Source of the DNA: DATFVA01 sp963747755
GTDB taxonomy: Bacteria; Bacteroidota; Ignavibacteria; Ignavibacteriales; Ignavibacteriaceae
Reading direction: 5' to 3'
NCBI GenBank assembly: GCA_963747755.1
Contig: CAVVGK010000014.1
Location: forward strand, 124,001-188,000
Length of the DNA: 64,000 bases
The notes below the pieces were generated by a model, which did no database searches, had not been told where the DNA came from, and saw only the letters and a program-made list of their open reading frames with translations. Positions 16,903-24,863 of this stretch are shown here, piece by piece (within the stretch, counting starts at the first letter, position 1; every line of letters starts with the position of its first letter). Both the position numbers and the translations under genes were made by a program.

Positions 16903-19086
16903 ATGTGCAAATTTAAAACCATAAATATGTTTGCAGTTTTATTATTTCTGATTTTTAGTACCATAAATATTTATCCGCAGGTACTTGATCCTTCAACAAT
17001 AACTAAATATAACAATGATCTTCCGGTAATCCAGAATCTTGGGTTAAGGGTTGATCTGACAAGCGGCAGCGCCAATATCAACGTTGAAATGGTTCAAACT
17101 ACCCAGGATCTCGGACTAGGGATACCAGGATACACAAGCAGTACTGTTTGGGCTTATAAATTTCCCGATCTTCCGGCGACTTATCCTGGGGCGACAATAG
17201 TAGCAAAAAAAAATAAACCAATCCAGGTCGAATGGCAGAACAACCTTCCCGGACATTTCCTGCCCGTAGATGCCAGCTTGCATATGGCTCATCCGGATAA
17301 CCTTACCACCGTTTCTGATGTGAGAGACTGGTATGAAGCTGGAAACGTTCCGGCAGTAACTCACTTGCACGGAGGCCGTACTGAATCAGCAAGCGACGGA
17401 TTACCCGAAGCATGGTTTACTCAGAACTTCGGGGAGACAGGCCAATATTTCGTTAAACAAAGATATCTCTACGACAATGACCAGGAGTCAGCAACCTTGT
17501 GGTATCATGATCACGCACTCGGCATAACAAGACTTAACGTGTATGCAGGACTCGCAGGTTTCTACCTTTTGAGAGACGACAATGAGGAAAAACTTATCAG
17601 TCAGAATGTTCTTCCCGGGGGTGAATATGAAATTGAAATAGTAATCCAGGATAGGATGTTTGACGAGAATGGACAATTGTTCTGGCCTGCTTATCCGGGA
17701 GATCCGGCATATGATGATTTTATTACGGGAGAGGGTGCTGTATTACCAGTTGAAGATTTTCCTTATCCTGCACCCGATGGAGGAGGACCTACTGCACTTG
17801 CTGAATTTTTTGGAAATGTTATCGTGGTAAATGGGAAGGTATGGCCGAAATTGGAAGTTGAGCCCCGAAAATACAGATTCCGCCTTCTTAATGGATCTGA
17901 CTCGCGATTTTATGTTCTTGAATTCAGGGATTCGGATGATGAGGAATATGATGATGGAACTGGACACAGTTTTCTGCAAATTGGAACGGATGATGGATTA
18001 CTTGCCCGTCCCGTGGCCCTGAATCAACTTCTGATCGCTCCGGGGGAAAGGATGGATCTTGTTGTTGATTTCACAAACTTTGAGGGCCAAAATATATATC
18101 TAAGAAATTTTGGCCCTGACGATCCTTACGGAGGCGGTGAACCTGATCAGGGGTTTGAAGCAGCTGATGAAGCTTCAACAGGTCAGATTATGAGATTTGA
18201 CGTTACTGCACCCTTCAATGAGAATATTTCTAATGCCAGGGTTAAAGAAATGAGCAGATTGCGTCAGAATATAATGCCTCTCGCTCAGGAAGGTGCAACA
18301 AGAAACCTGGTACTTTTTGAGGGCAACGATGAGTATGGCAGATTAATGCCTATGTTAGGAACTCTGGACGAAGGGTCGTTAACGTGGAGTGATGCAATAA
18401 CGGAGAATCCAATGATGAACGATACAGAAGTATGGGAGGTATATAACGCCACTGGTGACGCTCATCCCATCCACCTGCATCTTGTCGCATTTCAGATTAT
18501 CAATCGTGAATCTTTTAACGGAACCGTTGCGGATAAAACTCAATATGGGCATAATGGAGAAGAAATAACCGGAGGGTTATTAACGGTTAACAGCCTTGGC
18601 GGTGATGCAAGAGAACCTGCCGAAAATGAAAAAGGCTGGAAAGATACTGCCGTAATGCTTCCCGGTGAAGTAACAAGGGTTATCGCACACTTCAACCGTG
18701 TGGGCAGGTATGTATGGCACTGCCACATCCTTTCACATGAGGACCACGAAATGATGCGCCCGTTCGAAGTTATACCAGGTATTCATCCCAAAGTTTCTTC
18801 AGACGCTTTGACTGGTATAACAGAGTTCAGACTTGAGCAGAATTTTCCTAATCCATTCAATCCGGCTACAACAATTAATTTTTCCGTACCGGAAGATAAT
18901 TCGTTTACCTCACTGAAGATATTTAATTCTCTTGGAGAAGAGGTCGGAACTTTGCTTAATCAGGTCGTACCTGGGGGGAATCATGAAGTTCAGTTTAATG
19001 CCTCCGAATTGTCAAGTGGTGTTTACTTGTATGTATTAAAATCCGGAAATTTTGTTGAGTCGAAAAAAATGGTTCTGATGAAATAA
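16903..19086 (+). CDS. T9SS-exported multicopper oxidase (CotA/bilirubin-oxidase type)
   Basis: Secreted four-copper oxidase of about 727 residues. A signal peptide (MFAVLLFLIFSTINIYPQ) is followed by cupredoxin domains. Copper motifs are complete: THLHGG (154-159), WYHDHALG (200-207), HPIHLHLVAFQ and the type 1/2/3 motif HCHILSHEDHEMM with axial Met. The last ~85 residues form a type A T9SS sorting domain (FRLEQNFPNPFNPATTI ... SGVYLYVLKSG ... KKMVLMK), so it should cross the outer membrane and be surface-attached or released. The ATG at 16903 sits behind TATGGAGGGAAC and in front of the signal peptide. Substrate (phenolics, metal ions, bilirubin-like) unknown. Confidence 0.92.
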   Translation: MCKFKTINMFAVLLFLIFSTINIYPQVLDPSTITKYNNDLPVIQNLGLRVDLTSGSANINVEMVQTTQDLGLGIPGYTSSTVWAYKFPDLPATYPGATIVAKKNKPIQVEWQNNLPGHFLPVDASLHMAHPDNLTTVSDVRDWYEAGNVPAVTHLHGGRTESASDGLPEAWFTQNFGETGQYFVKQRYLYDNDQESATLWYHDHALGITRLNVYAGLAGFYLLRDDNEEKLISQNVLPGGEYEIEIVIQDRMFDENGQLFWPAYPGDPAYDDFITGEGAVLPVEDFPYPAPDGGGPTALAEFFGNVIVVNGKVWPKLEVEPRKYRFRLLNGSDSRFYVLEFRDSDDEEYDDGTGHSFLQIGTDDGLLARPVALNQLLIAPGERMDLVVDFTNFEGQNIYLRNFGPDDPYGGGEPDQGFEAADEASTGQIMRFDVTAPFNENISNARVKEMSRLRQNIMPLAQEGATRNLVLFEGNDEYGRLMPMLGTLDEGSLTWSDAITENPMMNDTEVWEVYNATGDAHPIHLHLVAFQIINRESFNGTVADKTQYGHNGEEITGGLLTVNSLGGDAREPAENEKGWKDTAVMLPGEVTRVIAHFNRVGRYVWHCHILSHEDHEMMRPFEVIPGIHPKVSSDALTGITEFRLEQNFPNPFNPATTINFSVPEDNSFTSLKIFNSLGEEVGTLLNQVVPGGNHEVQFNASELSSGVYLYVLKSGNFVESKKMVLMK

Positions 19087-19700
19087 TAGTCAGTTGGGTT
19101 CAAATATTTGTCAGGATAAATAATCTCCCATATTGGGTGATACGTTTGGATTATATTTTCTTCTAAACCCCGGGAAGGAGGTAGAAAGATGCGATAGTAT
19201 CCGCTTGAAGGGCTCCGGAGCAACTGGAAAGATTCGTTAACACCACATTGAGGATAGGATTCCGCCTGATAATTTATTTAAGCTGCAACTATTAAATACT
19301 TGAATAAGAACCAGTTGTTTGATGTAGTCACAGGTCTTCTCAAATTATACATATACCGGAATTCTACACTTTTCTTTTTTTTCATTCGGCCGCTGATATT
19401 TGTTTAAAGTACCTGGTCCTGCACATCAAAACAAATACCACCTGGAAAAATGGATTTACTTAAGATAGGGGCATCCTTTTAACGGTACTGCTTATTCAGC
19501 GGTAAGAATTTTCATTTTATCCGGAGATTCCAGGTAATAAATGCAGATCAGCCGCCTTCGGCTTAAAGCAAATCCTTGCAGTCCCGGCAGTAAGTTTTCA
19601 GGAGTTGTCCGGGAAATATCAACTTAAAGTAAACTGCTGTCGGGCACAGGACTGCAAAGATTGCTGGTTTGATATAGTATGGTTTAAGAATAAGCTAGAA
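19087..19700. other. intergenic region between convergent genes, no gene seen
   Basis: No credible coding frame. It contains an imperfect 14-bp inverted repeat, AATCCTTGCAGTCC (19571-19584) with GGACTGCAAAGATT (19649-19662), one mismatch, embedded in a related pair of CTTAAAG-led segments. This may be a remnant of a small mobile element or a processed hairpin. Confidence 0.5.
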
Positions 19701-20597
19701 TTATTGAACAGAAAATTCCTTGACCATATTCTGATCCCGAGCAGTTTCCGAAATAAACGCATATGTTCCGGGATCAAGATCAACAGTAAAATATGAAGTG
19801 TATCCTACAGGCATTTCCTGTGTACCTCCATAGAAAACAGCCGGAGATGGTGTACGCAATCCATCAATATTCATCCAGTTCATCCAGTTTATAACAGAGT
19901 CAAGATTGGTATCATTTAATAATCTGACGACGTGAACATCGTTTCCAAGCCCATATTGAGGATGTTCCTTAAAGTGAACGGCAACTGTATTTAGACCCTG
20001 CAAAATATTCCCACTTGTCTCCATATTATTATTTGACACAGTAATATCATAGTTAGCATTTGAGGGCTCTTCTGCATCTGAAATTTCTTCAGTTACATAA
20101 ATCGGTTTTATCATTCCTAATTCACCGTGAAACCTGCCATCCTCTGTTTTTATGTAACATTCCATAACGTAATTCCCCGGCACAAGTTTAATGGTAGTCT
20201 CTTCACTCTTACCTGGAGCAATTATTCCGACTCCGCCCATAGTTTTAGCTTTAGCATACCATCCCGGAAGTGAACTGCCAAGTAAAGCTCCCGCTTGTGC
20301 CTGGTTCATTCCGCTTTTCAGAGAATCCCATGTTACACCGAATGCAGAAGATACATCATTAATATAATCCTGAAAGTTTACGTTTTCCGGAAGAAGTGTA
20401 AGAAAAAAGAAATGGTGTGCATGTCCCTCATTATTAAAGCGGAAAGTTTTCCATCCAGAAGAAATGGTATCCCTGGAATGAAAAGAATAATCCTTAGCTG
20501 TTACATCAACTACCTCCATATCAGCTACTTTACTGCAGCCTGGAATCAATGATAGCATAGTAAAAAGAATAGAAAGGGAGATAAATAACCTCTTCAT
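19701..20597 (-). CDS. lipoprotein of unknown function, possibly cupredoxin-like
   Basis: Type II signal peptide with lipobox SLIPGC (Cys21). The first half (DVTAKDYSFHSRDTISSG, then RFNNEGHAHHFFFLTLLP) resembles the beta-sandwich of plastocyanin-like periplasmic proteins. The later parts APGKSEETTIKLVPGNYVMECYI and DLDPGTYAFISE repeat a similar pattern, which suggests two related beta domains. No full copper ligand set was identified. Strong ribosome binding site AAAGGAG. It lies between a secreted multicopper oxidase (convergent) and the encapsulin pair (same strand, 233 nt upstream). Function unknown; a periplasmic metal-related role is inferred weakly from context. Confidence 0.7.
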   Translation of the reverse strand: MKRLFISLSILFTMLSLIPGCSKVADMEVVDVTAKDYSFHSRDTISSGWKTFRFNNEGHAHHFFFLTLLPENVNFQDYINDVSSAFGVTWDSLKSGMNQAQAGALLGSSLPGWYAKAKTMGGVGIIAPGKSEETTIKLVPGNYVMECYIKTEDGRFHGELGMIKPIYVTEEISDAEEPSNANYDITVSNNNMETSGNILQGLNTVAVHFKEHPQYGLGNDVHVVRLLNDTNLDSVINWMNWMNIDGLRTPSPAVFYGGTQEMPVGYTSYFTVDLDPGTYAFISETARDQNMVKEFSVQ

Positions 20598-20830
20598 TTT
20601 TGACTCCTTTATTTTTAAAATATGGTAAGTACAGGTTCAGGAATTACTAACGGAATATCAAAACCTGCTTAACATCCAGCCCATGTCATCTCAAAAGAAA
20701 GTAAGTCATTTTATGGCGAATATCAAATAGCAGATTAGAATTACCGCAACTTTTATCCCTTTTGAAGTCGTTGTTTGCTTTGTGAAGCTTACATTTGCAT
20801 GCAGTGATTCAAAAATCTATAGTTTGGTCC

Positions 20831-21622
20831 TTAACTAAAAATCATAACTGCTGCCGGGTCAATTACCTGGAAAGTAAACGATTCGGTAAAATAAAGCTGT
20901 ACATTTTTTGTATCATGCGACTGATAACCTATTGATAAATCCTGTCCCAGGGTCAATCTGAAATCCCCTCCTCTTTCAGATACCAGGAAAGAATCATCCG
21001 ATGATGGATTTAGAATTATATTGCCTTCCAACAGACTTTTTATAACTTTCTTCAAGGGGTAGCCGCTAATATAACTTGAAAGAGTTTCCCATTTTTCGGT
21101 ACTAAGAATAAGAGAATAGGGACCTTCGACAGAAGATTTGACAAACTCGCTTATGATTTCAGTTATTACTTTCGGCAGGTCTTCAACTTTCTCTGGGTAC
21201 ATGTATGGTTTATGACCACTTGACTCTTTTAGTCCCTTTACACCGGATTTATTAAATCCATTATAAACAACATTTTCTTCGAATTCTGCTATCTGCCGGG
21301 CAGCTTTCTCCATTGGGTCCAGATCCAGATCTTCTGCTCCCCTGGCTGCATTATCCAGCTCCCAAATATCCAGTTCGAAAGACGCACGGGTTTCGATAAG
21401 GGGGAGAACTTTATTGATCCCATACCTCACAGTTCCTTTTTTTTCAGGCGCAACATCCAGTCTTCCCAGGGATACGGCTTCAAAATCCCACCCTTTAGGA
21501 CCATCTATATCAGCAAACTTTCGTGCTGAAAGTACTGAGTTAAAAACTTTTTTTGCCTGCTTATTTATTTCCTCCCATGCTTCGGCTGTAATGGGAGCTA
21601 GTGATTTTCTGAGTATATCCAT
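20831..21622 (-). CDS. enc: family 1 encapsulin shell protein
   Basis: HK97-fold protein that self-assembles into a protein nanocompartment. The start MDILRKSLAPITAEAWEEI is typical of the linocin M18/encapsulin family. It continues with SARKFADIDGPKGWDFEAV, ENVVYNG and the C-terminal LTLGQDLSIGYQSHD and SFTFQVIDPAAVMIF. From the ATG at 21622 (behind AGAGGAGAAATA) it is 263 residues, the usual T=1 shell size. It lies 10 nt after the encapsulated-ferritin gene, its evident cargo. Confidence 0.95.
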   Translation of the reverse strand: MDILRKSLAPITAEAWEEINKQAKKVFNSVLSARKFADIDGPKGWDFEAVSLGRLDVAPEKKGTVRYGINKVLPLIETRASFELDIWELDNAARGAEDLDLDPMEKAARQIAEFEENVVYNGFNKSGVKGLKESSGHKPYMYPEKVEDLPKVITEIISEFVKSSVEGPYSLILSTEKWETLSSYISGYPLKKVIKSLLEGNIILNPSSDDSFLVSERGGDFRLTLGQDLSIGYQSHDTKNVQLYFTESFTFQVIDPAAVMIFS

Positions 21623-21632
21623 TATTTCTCCT

Positions 21633-21968
21633 CTATTTTGTTTTTCCAATACCCAGGTCTTCCTGTCCACCCGGGACTTCTTCATCTTCAAGTTCCACAA
21701 TATCTTTTTCCTTAAATAAATACTGCTTCATTTTTTCATCCCATCCTGCCATATTCCGGCGCAGCCACTCGAGCGCCATCATCGCATGTTCCATCTCCTC
21801 CAGTTTATTATGCTCAATAATTCTTTTAAGCTGTTCATCCTGTGTTGAGTCGATCCTCTGCTGATACCAGTCGATAGCTTCTATCTCCTCTTTTAAGGAA
21901 TTTAATGCCCTTCTGAAATCCCTTGTCTGGGGACTTAAATCTTCAGGCGGTTCGTGAAATTCCGACAT
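21633..21968 (-). CDS. encapsulated ferritin-like cargo protein (EncFtn)
   Basis: Short two-helix ferritin-like protein (111 residues) that forms an open decamer inside encapsulins and oxidises Fe(II). The segments SLKEEIEAIDWYQQRID and IEHNKLEEMEHAMMALEWLRR align to characterised EncFtn. Counterparts of the entry-site glutamates (E27, E30) and the ferroxidase ligands (E28, E58, H61) are all present, as are W34 and Y35. The C-terminus ends in a cargo-loading peptide (GGQEDLGIGKTK). Strong AAAAGGAG ribosome binding site. Operon: EncFtn then shell. Confidence 0.95.
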   Translation of the reverse strand: MSEFHEPPEDLSPQTRDFRRALNSLKEEIEAIDWYQQRIDSTQDEQLKRIIEHNKLEEMEHAMMALEWLRRNMAGWDEKMKQYLFKEKDIVELEDEEVPGGQEDLGIGKTK

Positions 21969-22545
21969 ATCTAATTCTCCTTTTATTTTTAAATGAATCG
22001 TCTATCACATATAAATGTTATAGTGTTTCTGATTTTATTCCCTTTTCTTACAATACTAACAGCAAAGAGGTTATAAGTTTGTGCTTGGCATCATTTTATA
22101 CAATTCACTAATCTCATATAACGTTTGCTATTGGTTAATCAAACAAGAGTGGTGAGGGCAGTTTTGAGATTTAATGTCCCTTCTATTGGATTAATTTCAC
22201 TGGGATTAAGAGAAGGATTTATTATGCAATCTTTACAAAAAATATACCTATATTGGGCATAATGAACTTGATAAACGATAATCTTATTAGTTGCTGTTTA
22301 CAGGTAGCATTCGGAATATTGCGGGATCTGCAGTTTAATGCATATTATCCCCGAAACGAAGAAAGCTGAATGTATTGCCGCAATTTCGAACTGGATGAAG
22401 AGACGTTTTACTGAAATTCTGTCCATAAAGCCAAGAATAGAGGCAGGTTATCGGATGGTGGGCTTGTTTACTTCCTGAAAAAGGATCCGGTAGTCTTTAT
22501 TAATTATCTAAATTTATATTTTTAATATTTATATCATTCTGTACT
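21969..22545. other. divergent intergenic region upstream of the encapsulin operon
   Basis: No convincing gene. It must carry the promoters of the encapsulin operon (leftward) and of the receiver gene at 22546 (rightward); no clear operator was found. A 46-codon open frame (22338-22478) lacks a ribosome binding site and is not called. Confidence 0.45.
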
Positions 22546-22935
22546 ATGAATCAAAAACTTATACTTGTGGTTGAAAATAATAGTTTAATTGCACTTGATC
22601 TGAAAATGATTTGCAAAGAGCTTGGGCATAGATGTTACTCTGCAGCGTATAATAATGAAACGCTTGCTAAAATAAGCGAATTAAATCCGGATCTTGTATT
22701 GATGGACATAAAACTCGATAAGAAACAAAATATCATTGATGAGGCGGAGCGAATTTGTGACGATTTCAGAATACCTATCATTTTCTTCACAACCGCCCCG
22801 CGGGAATCCTATCAAAATAGCAGGCTCCAGAACCGGTGCTTGTTCCAGCCTATCCCCTTTACAACTGAAGAAATAATTGAAGCAATTGAAAAATCATTTA
22901 CAAATTTTCCTTCAAATCAGGAATATTTACGCTGA
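22546..22935 (+). CDS. stand-alone receiver domain protein, degenerate
   Basis: CheY-like single receiver domain of 129 residues. The phospho-acceptor aspartate is kept (LVLMDIKL, D54). The acidic pair is altered (VVENNS, Glu followed by Asn) and the invariant lysine is Gln (CLFQPIPF where FxKP is expected). Loss of the Lys usually impairs phosphorylation-driven switching, so the protein may signal weakly or be an inert adaptor. No histidine kinase is nearby. Two other stand-alone receivers (52.4 and 62.5 kb) keep the lysine. Confidence 0.85.
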   Translation: MNQKLILVVENNSLIALDLKMICKELGHRCYSAAYNNETLAKISELNPDLVLMDIKLDKKQNIIDEAERICDDFRIPIIFFTTAPRESYQNSRLQNRCLFQPIPFTTEEIIEAIEKSFTNFPSNQEYLR

Positions 22936-22984
22936 AGCTTTTGCACCAGACTGAAGCTATTCTATTGCTAATCCCATAATCCCG

Positions 22985-23008
22985 GATAGATCCACCTGAG
23001 GATCTATC
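22985..23008. other. hairpin between convergent genes
   Basis: Perfect 9-bp stem GATAGATCC / GGATCTATC with loop ACCTGA, flanked by further AATCC...GGATT pairing. It lies between the receiver gene (plus) and the DUF4242 gene (minus). There is no T-run on either side, so it is a structured element rather than a proven terminator. Confidence 0.5.
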
Positions 23009-23034
23009 GAACAGGTTTCAGGATTACAGGGAAA

Positions 23035-23286
23035 TTATTTGCCCTCTTTTACTTCAATAATTTCATCGGGAACCAGTCCATGAGCTTCTTTATGAACTTT
23101 GTATGCTGATTCCTTATCGGGAGCTTCAGACAGACAAAATACAGTTCCATCCTTCTCGTTATACCAGTACTTAAGATACTTTACGCCGTACTCTCCCTGC
23201 TTCTCAAGATCTTTCTTATGAGCTTCAGCTACCGCTTCAGCCGTTAAACCATCCACACCTTTGTGGATATCCATGAAAAGTGCCAT
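23035..23286 (-). CDS. DUF4242 (SCO4226-type nickel-binding) small protein
   Basis: An 83-residue protein consisting of one DUF4242 domain: MALFMDIHKG at the start, HKKDLEKQGEYGVKYLKYW, TVFCLSEAP and HKEAHGLVPDEIIEV. The characterised relative SCO4226 binds nickel as a ferredoxin-like dimer; metal binding here is inferred. Very strong ribosome binding site (CCGGAGGTG). The same domain forms the N-terminus of the next gene (about 50% identical by eye), which suggests that regulator and small protein are functionally linked. Confidence 0.85.
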   Translation of the reverse strand: MALFMDIHKGVDGLTAEAVAEAHKKDLEKQGEYGVKYLKYWYNEKDGTVFCLSEAPDKESAYKVHKEAHGLVPDEIIEVKEGK

Positions 23287-23410
23287 TATACACCTCCGGT
23301 TTTTAATTAAGTAATTATTTAATCTGCGATCCTGTTTTGAAAGTAGGCAATTATTCAGAAGGTATCTATCACTTTTGATTCAATTACTATCAAAATCTAT
23401 TCAATGAATT

Positions 23411-24508
23411 CTATGAGATTCTTGTCAAATAATCGGAAGGCAATATTCCAAATCTTTCTTTAAAACACTGCGTGAAGTAAGAATGCGTATTAAAACCAGA
23501 GGCAAAAGCTATTTCAGCAATGTTTCCTTCACGTTCTATGATCTTTTTCAGTGCCATCTTTAAGCGGAATTCCTTAAAGAATCCGTTTGGAGAATAACTG
23601 GTTAGTGAGATTATTTTTCTATAAAGATTAGATTTGCTCATACCAAGAAACGCACAGCAATGTTCAACACCTGACTCTAAGCTATCCAGGTTGATTTCAG
23701 CATAATTAATTAAATTATTCAGGAAATTTTCTTCGTCAGGATTGAGTGATTTTATTGTGCCAGTTGTAGTTTCTTGCCTGGCCAAATTTCCACGGAAAAG
23801 CTTCAGAGAAGAAGAGACGAAGGTATTTCCCGGCAGAGCTGAATAACTTAGGTTCTTTGCTGTTCTAACTGTATCCCCAAAGACCTGCCGGCTGCCTGAT
23901 ACAGGCAGTCCTGCTGAGATTCCGATGGAAATTTTTACAGACGATTTCTTTTTTTTCATAAATGATTGAATTTTCGCTGCACATTTTAGCGCATCATTCT
24001 GATCAAAAAATGAAGCCATTAATCCTGAAGAATCTCCATCTACCGAATTGCCTCCCGTATCTTTAATCATTTTTGCCGAAAGATAGTCGAGGAGCTTTGT
24101 TTTTGAATATTCATAACCCCGCTTCAGGGTTCCGAAATATCCGTAAGGATATTTTGCTTCCATGTGTAGAATTGTCCGGTAGCCGGTTTCATTAATTACC
24201 CCGGCAATTGCTTTTTTATTATCCTTAAATGGATCAGATATTCTACCGAGGAAAGAAAAAACAGCATCTTCTTCAACCTGGATTATTTTATTAGGAACCA
24301 GACCATGTGCTTCATTATGCATATCAATTACTGCCTTCTTTTGTGGAGCTTCAATCAGGCAAAAAGCAAGACCGCTTTTTTCATCAAACCAGTATGTAAT
24401 ACCTTTGCATCCATATTTTGCCTGAACTTGAAGATCTTTTTGATGCACCTCAGCAACTTTTTCTGGTGTTGCCCCTTTCACATCATGTCTATCCATAAAT
24501 ATCGGCAT
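23411..24508 (-). CDS. three-domain regulator: DUF4242 - class III cyclase-like - AraC HTH
   Basis: 365 residues in three parts. Residues 1-80 are a DUF4242 domain (MPIFMDRHDVKG ... FCLIEAP ... HNEAHGLVPNKIIQVEE). Residues ~105-240 resemble a class III nucleotide cyclase homology domain (MIKDTGGNSVDGDSSGLMAS, ALKCAAKIQSFM, VKISIGISAGLP, VFGDTVRTAKNLSYSALPGN). Its N-terminal metal-binding Asp segment is not recognisable, so it is probably sensory or degenerate. Residues ~265-365 are an AraC-type double HTH (LGMSKSNLYRKI, EIAFASGFNTHSYFTQCFK, GILPSDY). Ribosome binding site AAGGAG. Likely a ligand-responsive transcription factor, perhaps acting on the adjacent DUF4242 gene. Confidence 0.82.
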   Translation of the reverse strand: MPIFMDRHDVKGATPEKVAEVHQKDLQVQAKYGCKGITYWFDEKSGLAFCLIEAPQKKAVIDMHNEAHGLVPNKIIQVEEDAVFSFLGRISDPFKDNKKAIAGVINETGYRTILHMEAKYPYGYFGTLKRGYEYSKTKLLDYLSAKMIKDTGGNSVDGDSSGLMASFFDQNDALKCAAKIQSFMKKKKSSVKISIGISAGLPVSGSRQVFGDTVRTAKNLSYSALPGNTFVSSSLKLFRGNLARQETTTGTIKSLNPDEENFLNNLINYAEINLDSLESGVEHCCAFLGMSKSNLYRKIISLTSYSPNGFFKEFRLKMALKKIIEREGNIAEIAFASGFNTHSYFTQCFKERFGILPSDYLTRIS

Positions 24509-24863
24509 CTTTAACTCCTTTAAATAATTTTACGAGCTGAAAACGAGAATACCGGATAATAAAAAAGGGAATTTGTGAATTTATCTATAAGATAAACCAT
24601 AATAAAAATTCACTTTACAAATAGCAACTGTTTTTGAAAATCGTTACTACGGAGGTGATAATTTAACCCGGACTGTTTATGGACGGCGGCATTACATTGC
24701 TTTTCTCGAAGTATTAACGGGAAGCTTGCTTTCATCATCTATATCGAAACGGATAGAAGGCATAAAATATAAAAACCGGCAGTTTGTGAACTACCGGTTC
24801 TGTTAGATATAAGACAATCTCTGAAATTCTTTTGTTAAAAGTTATAAAATCAACTATCGATAA
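24509..24863. other. intergenic region, terminator only
   Basis: No gene seen. It holds the terminator of the lipoprotein gene (24769-24799) and, at its left end, the AAGGAG ribosome binding site of the three-domain regulator. The regulator's promoter should be in the middle part. Confidence 0.5.
24769..24799 (-). terminator. terminator after the lipoprotein gene
   Basis: On the minus strand AACCGGTAGTT pairs with AACTGCCGGTT across a 4-nt loop (one mismatch), followed by TTTTATATTTTA. It lies about 65 nt past the lipoprotein stop at 24864. Confidence 0.65.

Noticed and set aside
22338..22478. 46-codon frame starting MHIIPETKKAE
   Set aside because: No ribosome binding site, no recognisable domain; may be a gene remnant.
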